Shown: in pieces, positions 11,291 through 20,895 of the stretch
Numbering within the stretch: position 1 is the first letter of the stretch
How the letters are laid out: every line of letters starts with the position of its first letter
Assembly (NCBI GenBank): GCA_013115145.1
Contig: JAAPAO010000252.1
Coordinates: 1-46,588 of the forward strand
Origin: Perkinsus chesapeaki
Lineage: Eukaryota; Perkinsozoa; Perkinsida; Perkinsidae
Reading direction: 5' to 3'
DNA: 46,588 bases
Position numbers and translations under genes: made by a program
Notes under the pieces: model-generated
What the model saw: only the letters and a program-made list of their open reading frames with translations
What the model was told of the DNA's origin: nothing
The model's database searches: none

Positions 11291-11362
11291 TGGTCTTATC
11301 GAGATTTGAACCCGAGTTGCTTGATTTAAAGCCTAGAGTGCTAACCATTACACTAAAAGACA
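11291..11362 (-). tRNA. Gln-like tRNA with UUA anticodon (ochre-suppressor type) or tRNA pseudogene
   Basis: A 72-nt cloverleaf that follows the eukaryotic tRNA-Gln pattern. It has TAGTGTAATGG in the A-box region, D stem GTGT/GCAC, T stem TCGGG/CTCGA (one G-T pair) and loop TTCAAAT. The anticodon loop is CTTTAAA, giving anticodon UUA, which pairs with the codon UAA; tRNA-Gln(UUG) would have CTTTGAA. Defects: acceptor positions 1-72 (T-C) and 7-66 (T-T) do not pair, and the anticodon stem has an A-A mismatch plus a G-T pair. No run of four or more T follows on the minus strand. It may therefore be a decayed gene; the anticodon itself is clear. Confidence 0.6.
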
Positions 11363-11557
11363 TTGCACTAAGTTGTACGCGAGTATAGTATACTCGTAGA
11401 CTAGAACCTATACGTTGGATAGCTTCCGTTTCTGGTATCGTTATGTAAATCAACTGTTCAATACTGCTGAAACAACACGAGCATTACGGCGTTCAGTTTA
11501 TGATTCTGTATCAGGAGGCAACCTTAGTTATGAAAAGATTTCGTAGGAATTGAAAGT

Positions 11558-11562
11558 AAAAA
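11558..11562 (-). terminator. Pol III T5 terminator of tRNA-Leu
   Basis: Minus-strand TTTTT, 8 nt after the discriminator base of the tRNA-Leu gene, a standard RNA polymerase III termination signal. Confidence 0.8.
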
Positions 11563-11570
11563 CCTGCATA

Positions 11571-11652
11571 TGAGTGCTGTGGGGTTCGAACCCACGCGGA
11601 CATTGTCCAGTGGATCTTAAGTCCACCCCCTTAACCACTCGGGCAAACACTC
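11571..11652 (-). tRNA. tRNA-Leu (anticodon UAA)
   Basis: An 82-nt class II tRNA. The acceptor stem GAGTGTT/AGCACTC pairs fully (one T-G). The anticodon stem GTGGA/TCCAC encloses loop CTTAAGA, giving anticodon UAA, which reads the Leu codon UUA. The long variable arm has stem GGAC/GTCC. The T arm is GTGGG/TTCGAAC/CCCAC. B box and terminator are intact and no intron is seen. Confidence 0.95.
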
Positions 11653-11924
11653 ACTACAACTTACATGGTTAAGCACTAGATAATAATTCAAGTTGCAGAA
11701 GTTTATAGGCAACTACGCAAAGGGCCTTTGCTGAAGGTAACTCACCAGTGGACGAGACAGAACACATTACAGCTCCAATAATCCAACTGATGCAGCAATC
11801 TCCCTGTAAAATCAGACAGAAATGAGTGAAGTGTCAATGAGAGATAAAGGATCAGTCACATCGTGTTCGCGGGGCAGGAATCTCAGGTAGATACTAGAAG
11901 GCCTAGCAGTTGTCAGTCGTTGCT

Positions 11925-12300
11925 GGGAATGGGCGAATGGGAAATTCAATCAATTCCCGAATTAGTTTCGTGGAAAGCGCGTTCAGAGAACGGGTTCCAG
12001 AACTAACTCCTGAGTAACCGCTCGTACAATGAACCAGGGCTTGGGTGATTCTGGAATGGTTTCTGAAACTCGATTCTGAGAACCCGTTCAATAAATGCAA
12101 TTCTCAAAGTTGGAACACGTTTTCGGAATCGATTCCAGAACCGGTTCCTTGAACGAGATTTTCGAAATTGTTTCCAGAATCGATGCTCAGTTCCAAAATT
12201 GGTTTATTGAACGGGGGGTAAGACCCGGAACGTATTTTGAACATGTTCAGAGAAGTTCGAAATTGATTCTGCAACGCATTCTATAACTGGTATAGTCGCG
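11925..12300. repeat. Degenerate array of GAAYCNRTTC-type palindromes
   Basis: About 370 bases made of variations on short palindromic words such as GGAATCGATTCC, GAACCGGTTCC, GAACCCGTTC and AGAATCGATGC, spaced roughly 12-14 nt apart and often joined as TTCCAGAA. It reads like an eroded minisatellite. No open frame is supported. Confidence 0.6.
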
Positions 12301-12706
12301 CGGAATGTGAGATTCGGGTAGCTCATAAAGCGGGCATCTCACAAGGAGGAAGGGTCTCTCGCCAGAGACTCTCCGGGAACTCACGGCGCATCCAAGGCCG
12401 CGACAACAATCTGCCACGCTTCTTCGGAAGGTCTTACGGTGAGCTTAAACATGGCATATAGCATCGAGCAGCTCAAGTGCACAGTACAGACTCCATACAA
12501 ACGCTCACCCATCCAATCGGGCTCGGAACTTGGTGGAATTAAGAAGGCTTGTCTCCTGGAGTGTTATACGATAGCGTCCGGATTTCGTCTTTCTTGTCCT
12601 AAGGAATTGAATACTCTCATTCAATACAAACCAGTCTGTTAATCACTCAACAATTTAAAGCAAGAGACTAACTTTGCTTCCGGTAATTCTTCGAACATAA
12701 CTCACG
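12301..12706. other. Gap without a supported gene
   Basis: One 67-codon plus-strand frame (12439-12642) with no recognisable feature; nothing else is seen. Confidence 0.35.
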
Positions 12707-14196
12707 TCAACGACCGCTATACAGGATACTGTGTTGAACGTCGAGAGAAAAGAAACGTCCCAGTCCAATAAAAAAAGCGGATAGCAAGATCACACCGACG
12801 AAAAGCAAGAGCAACTCGGTAGCGGGCGATCTTATTGAAGCTGCAGCAAGCGAGTGATCGTATAGAACGTGTAGGCCGCAAAGCGCCTGCGTGACACAAG
12901 TGTACAGAACGAAACTAATACAGTAACATATTCTTAGATGAAAAAGGCGGATTGGGTGCTCACTAGATACCATCGAGGCTAGCTTATGCCCCAGGATCAA
13001 CATGCATGGTATCCTAAAACATTGAACTACAACCGGGAAGGTATTGCTGCGAATATACCATAGCGCCTGTATTGTGAACCTTGGCAGTGGCATGGGGTCA
13101 ACGCCTAAGGGAGATATTTGCGCTGCTGCAGTTGTCTTTCCTTCGTAAAGGTCGAGTAGCGATACAATAGTACTACAAGCGATAGCAGGTATACTGTATA
13201 GGCGACGGAACATATTCTCAAGGAGTCTCTGGAAAGCAACCATAGCGGGGCGGGTTTCTCATCCGCACTGTTCAGGCAGAGACCTCGCACGCGTGCTGCG
13301 AAATGGTCCTCGGAGCCGTAAAGCTCCGTAATGAGATCCTTCAGCTTTGTGTAGTCATCTGGCGAAGTGCATTTAGCGTCGCTCACACTGAAGGAATTCA
13401 ACTTCGACGAGAAAATGATCCAATCCTCGAAGCAGCCAAATGCTTGGTGACCAACAAGAATACTCGTAACGATACATATCCAGCTTCCGTAGCCTGAAGG
13501 ATGGAACTGCCTCCCAAAGTACGCTTGAAAAGCATAAAAGCTAACAATATCCAGAAGCTTAATCACCATCAGCCAAAGGCATAACTTAACGTGACGCAGA
13601 TTTAAGATGATAACATCCTTTTTATCATGCGTTCGCATGAAAACGGCCAACTCGTAAACACACCAGAGGCGATCTAGGTAACTGGGAGTCCAGAGAACGA
13701 CAAGCTTGTTCGATACTCGGAGGTAGTCAGAGAGCCTCGATATACCGCGCTTCTTCGCAGCGAAGTCGGATTGATTGATACAACATTTGTCGAGGAACAC
13801 CGTTGTGTTGCGATGCTTGAATAATGAAAGTGTAATGGTACTCCCTATGAACGAGAAGATGCCGATGAGGAGAACCAGAAGCCGATACAAATCGTAAGAT
13901 ATATACCAACACAGCCAAGCTGCCACGATAGATGAGGTCACCATAACTTTATAGGGCATGGCGGAGCTACAGCAAGTTAAAAGTGCAGCCTGTTTCCACC
14001 AACCGCTGTCAGACCATGCATGGCTCAGGAAAATATCAACAGAGCTTACTGGAGTTGATGTATTGTAGGCAGCCACATAATCCTCAGAGTTCCGTAAAAG
14101 GGATGCATCCCATATTAAGGAGGATAGAGGACAACCTCGTAGGGGCTCGTTAAACTGTGAAGTACCGGCTGTGCCATTCATGGAGTCAGGTGACAT
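12707..14196 (-). pseudogene. TIR-like membrane protein, second copy, frameshifted
   Basis: Close paralogue of the gene at 2.9-4.5 kb, in the same orientation. The N-terminal two thirds (start at 14196, MSPDSMNGT) keep every core motif: DIFLSHAWSDSGWW, VFLDKCCINQ and DRLWCVYE with its candidate catalytic Glu, plus the two inserted helices. The C-terminal third (IPCMLILGHK, the YCISFVLYTC membrane segment, FIGLGRF) is in another frame. The frames cross at about 13193-13197, where this copy reads TATACAGTATAC on the minus strand. The intact copy lacks about 5 nt there, so a small insertion truncates the first frame at 363 residues. A sequencing error or a spliced micro-intron could also explain it. 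The truncated product would keep the TIR core and lose the C-terminal membrane bundle. Confidence 0.75.
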
Positions 14197-15184
14197 GCAA
14201 CTAACAACGGCTGAAGCCTGAGGTTGACATCAAAGCGATTAGATAAGGGTTGATAGTATTTCACACTATAGCAAACTGACTTTACAGCTATTCGTGAAGC
14301 GGCAGCCTAATGCTTAGTTTTCAAAGTGGCAAAGGGCAGGGGCGAGTCGCCCCGGCCGACACGGTTTCGCCGACACCATTAGATGTGCGAGTGGTGTTGA
14401 GAAGCAAGAAAGATGAACAATTCGGCTGCAGTAAAGGTTTATCGTGGGAAGAAGATTACGTCACTTGAGTGACTGTGTTGCCCACTGGAGGTTCCGTCTG
14501 ATGGCACTGGAACACGAGGCATAGGTAGAAGGAAGCAGAAAGGCTTATCCCTTCAGATGGTTTATACTAGGAGAAAAGTGCACGCATATACTGTACATTG
14601 TGACAGCCAAACGGTCACAACTGTACTGGTGTCACAGCCAAACCGTCATAGTATGAGGCTCATACAAAGGAAAAGACAGAAAGAGTTTGCTGAAACTCAC
14701 AACAAACAGAGAGTTCGTAGTACGAACCGCCAACACTGCCATACTCGCTGGCGTCATGGATGGGAATGTCTGCATCTCCTGCGGAAGACAACCTCAAGTG
14801 TGGAGCAGAGGTGCGCGTTTGTTCAAAAAGGGCGACGGAACGCAGATGTATAAGGCTGTCCATCAAATCCCGAACCAGTCAGTGTATCGCTGACAGTCAA
14901 CCATTCTGCTACTCGAGTGCTCACTGCGCTTTCATTCAGTAGAGAACCACTGTGCGTCGATGGACGTAACAATCAAAGCGATACCGTGGTTTGTGATGTT
15001 GCGAACGCCTGTCCGTAGACGGCCTCCGTTACTCTTACGGCGCTTGCTAGCTGGTACACAATGAGCGTCTTGCTGGGTACGCATCAACTGCAACTGTCCA
15101 ACTCAATACACTCTGAATTAGCAGCTAAACCGGATAAGAAAATAGTGTAGAATGGCTGCTCATCACTCGGCGATTTAGAATAAG
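14197..15184. other. Gap with short hairpins, no supported gene
   Basis: Nearly 1 kb with overlapping short frames on both strands and no recognisable motif. It holds the TTGTGAC/GTCACAA hairpin at 14598-14620 and a decayed second copy of that word near 14637-14657. Confidence 0.4.
14598..14620. repeat. TGTGAC-N9-GTCACA hairpin
   Basis: TTGTGAC and GTCACAA flank the 9-nt loop AGCCAAACG. An imperfect second copy (GTCACAGCCAAACCGTCATA) follows about 40 nt later. A hairpin with the same core stem and loop length occurs at 28176-28198. Confidence 0.6.
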
Positions 15185-17893
15185 CTAATGGAGCTGCATT
15201 TCGGGCCCCTTCCGCTGGCTGATCGGGTCGGCCTCATCGAACACGGGTCGGTACTCTTGTGAGCGCACGGTACCTGAACGGCAAAGATAACTGCGAAAGA
15301 GCGGCTAGGCTGCCAGCATCACGCCAGCGCTCGAGATTGAGCCTCTGCTTTCGGGCCATCCGCATCCTGTCTGCTGCTGCCTCACAACCACGCGGTAGCG
15401 CCCTCAGCTTATCTTTTCCTGGGGACGCTAGTTTCTTACTCTCTCGAGTCGCTGCGGTATCAGGCTTAAAGGAGCACTCTGCCGCCTGAGCACTGAATCA
15501 CACCCGAGCCCTTCCGATCTTGGAAACCTCTCGCCTGCGCCCCTCCTGTGCAGCGGCTTCCGCCCTCCTCACATAGCGCTCCTCGCGACTTCGACCATCA
15601 GCATAGAGCTCTTCGAATCTTCCATAGGCGTGAGGGCCGTGGGATTCATTTAACCAATGGGATGCAGGAGTTCTGCTTGAGTCGTTGGCGACCTCAGCAA
15701 GTCACATAGAATATCTCTAGGGCGTAGTTGCTACTTTCTGTTTCCGGCTGCTGGCCAGGTGAGGCTGGAATGTACAATCCCTCATGCTTGTCTCAGCGGC
15801 TTCCTCGGCCTTCATCAGCAAACGGTCTCTGGCCTGCCGCCGAGAATGCTACCAGAATGGCATGCTACCCTCACTAGCGTCTTTCTCAGTATCATCAGCT
15901 CAGCATGGTCAGTAACACCGTATGCTCTTTTGAGCTCCTCGTTAACTAAATCAGCCATCTTCTTGCTTGAGTCCAAAATGATCGGCGTTGTAGTCTCAGT
16001 TGAGTCTATGGAAATGGCGGAGGGGCATGATAACTTTCGAGCCTATATAGGCATTCACCCGAGTGAAGGTCACCGCGTTTCGCCGATGAGCATGAACTGC
16101 TATCGAACAAGTCCTTCGGGTGGCACCTGACAAGCGCCTTGAACCATGTCATGGGGCGTTGGTCACCCAGGCGGCAGTCGCTTCCGCATTTCTTTGCGGA
16201 ACTCCTTCAAGCTGAAGTCGCTCGATTGGTCTGCGTATGCGACAGTTTATAACGCAGCACAGTTTGAGGACTACTTGAGTTCGGCAATGGATCCCTATCC
16301 GTATAGCCCCCCAGTAGACGCAGGAGCACTTCTACTGTTCTTGAGCGGGTAGAAATATCCTGAGGGAGATCTACTACCGGTTGGCAACCAAACCACACCT
16401 CTTTGGGGAGCTTCACCAACGTCCACAATCTAGTTGCCAAGTTTGGTCGGGCCTGCGGCTCGCCCTCGCCTAGTTCGTCTTCAAGCCCGAAAGCCACGAG
16501 AAATCGGACGAAGTCGTGGAAGGTGATATCGTCACCCAAACCGCTAATCGACGAGAGGATCGTCTGAAGCCTTCGCCTTAGAAAGGACCGGTAGACCCTG
16601 CTGCGAGGGGTCCGGAAGGGTCGGGGTCAAGCGGCTTCACCTTTGGCTTCCCCGTGATAGTTTAGCGCCATGAGACGTCTGCTCGACGATGCTTGCTTCG
16701 AGCTTGGCTGCGGCCTCCCCTCGCCGACTCTCGCGCAGAGCTGCCTCGTTATATCTGTTGAACAGGTTATTATCAATATACTGGAGGATTGGCCTCACAG
16801 TGTAGTGGACCTTCGACGGCCTTTCTTGCCATCGTTCGGCGGCGGCGGGGGTAACTGGCTTGGCTCCTGCGCCCATCCGTAAAAGCTGAGCCTCGCCAGC
16901 GTTATCCCACTGTTATCTTTATTGTTTTTTCTCCCGCGTATAGTCGTTCATAGACAGGCTGATTGCCACGCGTTTTGGCTAACTCGGCTGACCTTCGGCA
17001 TATCTTAAGGTTGAGGCTGCAGATTCGAAAGAAAGTAGGATTCTCGCTTTGGGATGATGGGAGCACTCCTTGTTCATTTCCTCAGCGACTGTTGCCAGTC
17101 TCTGCTCTCGGTCCTTTTTCTCCACGCTGGGCCGCGAGCTACGTATAAGCGAGATTGTCTAACCAGTAAGGCACCCCAAAGCCTACACGAGCCTATTTCT
17201 ATCTACAAGGCGAGGTGTGAATGTGCATTCGCGAAGCTCTTCTGCGTCGAGTTCGGCCTTCAGTCTCCGTCGATTCGCCTCCATACGGATGACAAAGTCT
17301 CGTGTACTTGTCTGAGCTGTGATGTGACACGGTAGGAGTGCGACCGCTGCCCACCTCGAAGTCACCTCTGCTTTGAGTCCAAAGTCCAGCGCCGGGCTGA
17401 AGAGAAACTTCTCGAGTATAGATCGCGAGGCCCGTTTCAACAGGCGAGCTAGTGGGGCCACCTTGCTCTGCACTGTTGTCGAGGAAGCGTTCTGCGAGTC
17501 CGCCTTTTCAGAGGCTGTTGAAGCGACTTCTAATGCAGGCTCAACCATTACGGACAGTAGAGGACCTTCCGCAAGGCTATGGCCGTGGTTTAGCGCACGT
17601 TTGACCTTCTGAGCGGTTTTCCTGTTCGTCCTCTTCCTTCGGTGGACAAAACGCTTCATGGCTCTTAAGCTCAGATGCCAACACAATCGCCTGAGGCTCG
17701 CTATTTGTCGCCCATCCACTGGGGTCGCCGTAGTTACCTTGCAAAGAGAGCATCGGTACTTTGCTTCTTCACAGGAAGCCGGCGGCAGTGATATATGGGC
17801 GGAATCCGAGGCTGAAGGTGTAAATGATTTGGCGGATTCTGTAGACCACCAACCTAGGGACGCGAGCGGTGACAAGAGGCTCTCCGCATTCAA
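15185..17893 (-). CDS. Charged coiled-coil protein with repeated [ED]C[TS]FxP motifs, multi-exon
   Basis: A family of long, Arg/Glu-rich proteins in protists carries this short motif repeatedly; function is not established. Three copies are visible on the minus strand: ECTFTPRL near the end of the first long exon (about 17.2 kb), DCTFQPHL near 15.77 kb and ECSFKPD near 15.47 kb. Each follows basic/acidic helical text such as RMEANRRRLKAELDAEELRE and RFEELYADGRSREERYVRRA. Intermediate exons include PKEVWFGCQPVVDLPQ and ITFHDFVRFLVAFGLEDEL (about 16.45 kb), the latter resembling an EF-hand helix. The start is taken at 17893 (MNAESLLSP) and the end at the TAG at 15185, after EYRPVFDEADPISQRKG. 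Exon joints are inferred; a ciliary or cytoskeletal role is only a guess. Confidence 0.55.
16576..16622. repeat. Short dispersed repeat, copy 1
   Basis: About 47 bp beginning CCTTAGAAAGGACCGG and ending GGGGTCCGGAAGGGTC, closely matched at 18285-18330. GGACC near the start and GGTCC near the end are inverted. It lies in a probable intron of the coiled-coil gene. Confidence 0.6.
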
Positions 17894-18660
17894 GCCAGAA
17901 CGAGCGCTTGCGAACGGCTAACAGATGCACACAGGGTGTTCATAGCTAAACCTATGTGGTACGTTCCTGGGGCTCAGCTCAGGAGCGGGCAGCGTGATCC
18001 TGAACAGGTTTTCCCGAGTAGACGGCTGAGGTATCTTTACGCCGTTGGTGGCAGTCTGAGAATGTACCAACTACTGCTGACGACGGTTGAGCGGTTACGT
18101 TCGGGCGTGCGGATTTGATACTATTAATAGACGTATAGGCTGGTAGCCCGACTGGCCACGGCTGATGGATTGAGTGGGATATCATGGCCTTAAGAGATTC
18201 TCAAGCAACTCCTGAACATATCGAGTCGAACCACTATAAAACGGAGTGGCCCAAACCGATATCCTGTTGACGTAGTGCGTCAACCCTTAGGAAGGACCGG
18301 TGGACTCCACTCCGAAGGGTCCGGAGGGTGAACTCTACGGGTCGTATACGTGGTGCTAGACCTTCGCACCATTCGACCTACAATCAACAGGTTCAATCCG
18401 AGCCAAACGAATCCGGGGATCGGTAGGCGGCCGCGATCAATCGACCGACACCCGCTAGAACTTGACGCTCATTTGCCTAGTGACAAACTCAAGTCTCGGA
18501 GGATAACGAGAAAAATAATTGATACATAAGTTATACGAAATGACCTCAGCAAGAACGACAGATAGTCCAACATAGAGGTGCAGGCGCCAAGAGCCCCTGA
18601 CCAGTAGCAAAGATCAGCTTGGTTGTATAATGTGGAAGCACAACAAGCATAATTCACCTA
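17894..18660. other. Intergenic region, no supported gene
   Basis: About 770 bases between two minus-strand genes. Only short frames are seen. It contains the second copy of the short dispersed repeat. Confidence 0.4.
18285..18330. repeat. Short dispersed repeat, copy 2
   Basis: CCTTAGGAAGGACCGG ... GGGTCCGGAGGGTG, about 80% like the copy at 16576-16622 by eye and in the same orientation. Confidence 0.6.
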
Positions 18661-19884
18661 CTAGTCCTCATAAACTTGATTGGCATAACGCTTCAGCTCG
18701 TCGATACTTGCGGACCTGAGCAGGTCGTGGATATGAGTTGGAGTTCTGTTGGCTCCTAGATGGAAGGTAGGCGTTGCTCCCGAAGATCCCCAGGCCCCAG
18801 CATTCAATGGGCTCTGCATAAGGTGAAGGGGCAGCGGCGGCCCTGGAAAATCAACTGGACTACCGGAATTAGCAACCGGTTGTTGCTGATGTTGAGCAAA
18901 AGTTGGTATCACCAGGGGTCCATTTGCCAGCGGCGTTCCATCAGGACTCACCATACGAGCCGTCAGAAAACCAATATTGCCGTCGGGCGCCACCGAGGGC
19001 AAACTGAGATCGTTCATAGGAGACGCCATATCCCTACCGGTTGAGCTGGCTAAGCTATATTTCCTTGAATAGTTCCCTACATTATATTGGTTTGCAGGAG
19101 GGATCTCACCGTCGAAGGAACCTTTCTTCGTTCCAGCAGTGGGCAACCTCGGACAGAACTCTTGCGCTTCACTATTGAGTTTACGCTGTTCTTTGGGTTG
19201 TGGGAAGGTACCGGAACTATCACCAGCTTGTGGGGGACGCGGCTTCGGAGTAGTGCCATCGCAGGTTCCCGGAGGAGGCAGATCCCCAACGAGCTCTTCC
19301 TCAGAGTGCGCAAACCTGCAACGGTTACCCAGCTTGCAGTGGCCGTTGGCGAAGAAGTCACATATCTTGGTTTTGAAAAATGTATTGGTCTGACGAATTT
19401 CCTTTATGTCGTGAGCATACTTGCATTGGCCATAGTTGCAAAAACCATAGGTTAGCAAGGCACGGCAAAGGCGAGTTCTTGGAATCTCAGGCTTCTTAAC
19501 AAGCTCCGCCTCCTGGTGGGCGTGTGTGCACATATCCCCCTTCACGCAGTTGCCGCTCAAGTAAAATTTGCACATCGAGGTCTTATAGAAGTGACGCTTG
19601 TGGACACCAGAGGGCTGATCGGCGGCCCCTTCCTCTCCATCAAACGCGCCGTCATGATAGGCACCCTGGTGGAAGTCACCGTAGTTGCGGACGAGCTCGG
19701 GAGTGAGGCCATGACCAGTGTCGGTAGATACAGCCTCACGAGGGTCCTCATGGTACGTGCTACTCTTGAAGGGAGTGCTTTTGGCGCCTCTGTAGATCGC
19801 CGGTTCAGAGATATTAAGTTCCATGGTGGAACTCTTACTAGCACTGTTGGTTGATATTAGGTTCAGATGAGACGATAACGACAA
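18661..19884 (-). CDS. CCCH zinc-finger RNA-binding protein with three fingers
   Basis: A single 407-residue frame without visible introns. Three CCCH fingers lie in tandem in the central N-terminal half. Finger 1 is CKFYLSGNCVKGDMCTHAH (C-x7-C-x5-C-x3-H). Finger 2 is CRALLTYGFCNYGQCKYAH (C-x8-C-x4-C-x3-H). Finger 3 is CDFFANGHCKLGNRCRFAH (C-x7-C-x5-C-x3-H). The rest is low-complexity, rich in Pro, Ser and Gln. Fingers of this type bind RNA, commonly AU-rich 3' UTRs, so a role in mRNA stability or splicing is likely; the target is unknown. The start at 19884 is the first Met of the frame, and MELNISEPA 20 codons in is an alternative. It is divergent from the DDX27-type helicase across about 1 kb. 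Confidence 0.9.
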   Translation of the reverse strand: MSLSSHLNLISTNSASKSSTMELNISEPAIYRGAKSTPFKSSTYHEDPREAVSTDTGHGLTPELVRNYGDFHQGAYHDGAFDGEEGAADQPSGVHKRHFYKTSMCKFYLSGNCVKGDMCTHAHQEAELVKKPEIPRTRLCRALLTYGFCNYGQCKYAHDIKEIRQTNTFFKTKICDFFANGHCKLGNRCRFAHSEEELVGDLPPPGTCDGTTPKPRPPQAGDSSGTFPQPKEQRKLNSEAQEFCPRLPTAGTKKGSFDGEIPPANQYNVGNYSRKYSLASSTGRDMASPMNDLSLPSVAPDGNIGFLTARMVSPDGTPLANGPLVIPTFAQHQQQPVANSGSPVDFPGPPLPLHLMQSPLNAGAWGSSGATPTFHLGANRTPTHIHDLLRSASIDELKRYANQVYED

Positions 19885-20895
19885 TACAGGGCAGAAGCCT
19901 AAAATCTAAGGTAAATAGGAGTCCTAAAAAGTAACCAGATATGTAAGAAATCGACACCAACTCCTGCATCCTTTGTGACGTACGCAAACCAAATCTTGTG
20001 ATCTTGCTTTCTTTGAGCTCCCTAACGCAGTAATTGGAAGCCCGACAAATGCTGCCCCCTAAGGAAGTACATATAGGTCGGAAGTTCATTCAATTCCATC
20101 GGCGGTCATACCGTGGTTGATTTCTATTTGAAGTGGACTGGCCAATGATGGGTCACCGTATCTGTTATACATGGCACTACAGGCGGCCGTAGAGAAAACT
20201 TGTTGCATAGAAGTATTAATGAATTCTGGGAGAAATTGGCGGAACGACTGGGTGGCTGCTTCTTCCTACATGTTTGGAAAGGATCTTTAGGCTCGGAGGA
20301 AAGCGTCATCGCAGGTGTTGCATCGGTAGTTTGGCAAGTATGGGCAGCTGGGTGTGGTCAGAGATGCGGTCCTTAGATACTCTCCAGGTTGATTCGTATC
20401 TTTCACTAGAGGCCACTTAGACGTATCTTTCATTAGAGCTCACTTAGACGGATCTTTCATTAGAGTTTACTTAGACGTATCTTTCATTAGAGCTCACTTA
20501 GACGTATCTTTCATTAGAGGCCACTTAGACGTATCTTTCATTAGAGCTCACTTAGACGTATCTTTCATTAGAGCTCACTTAGACGTATCTTTCATTAGAG
20601 GCCACTTCGACGTATCTTTCATTAGAGGCCACTTAGGCGTATCTTTCATTAGAGGCCACTTAGGCGTATCTTTCATTAGAGTTTACTTAGACGTCTCTTT
20701 CTTTAGAGGTCCCTTTTTAACCATCCTCACACAGCTATTGAATCGTTATTTGCGTACTCACTACCCCGTAACGTATACAGGGACGGTGGTTGAGTAACTC
20801 CTCGTTAGTAGCGTCCTGAATCGCCTTGTGTCTGATGCATGTGTACCAAAAGGATGTATAGACGACGGTTCTGTCAGTTATTCTTGTCGTTCCCA
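19885..20895. promoter_or_regulatory. Divergent intergenic region between CCCH gene and helicase
   Basis: About 1 kb that must hold the 5' regions of both the minus-strand CCCH gene and the plus-strand helicase. A 27-bp minisatellite fills 20396-20719. No core promoter element is recognisable by eye. Confidence 0.4.
20396..20719. repeat. 27-bp tandem repeat, 12 units
   Basis: Twelve head-to-tail 27-bp units of the form GTATCTTTCATTAGAG-NNN-ACTTAGAC. Eleven are nearly identical and the last is degenerate. The main variation is a three-base slot after GAG that takes the states GCC, CTC (read with its flank as GAGCTC) or TTT in a shuffled order. Confidence 0.97.

Noticed and set aside
11925-12300. 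Heat-shock element array
   Set aside because: GAA and TTC blocks alternate with gaps of 4 and 2 nt rather than the regular 2-nt spacing of heat-shock elements.
19087-19854. Several plus-strand frames opposite the CCCH gene
   Set aside because: Shadows: the minus strand has a continuous 407-residue frame with three perfect zinc fingers.
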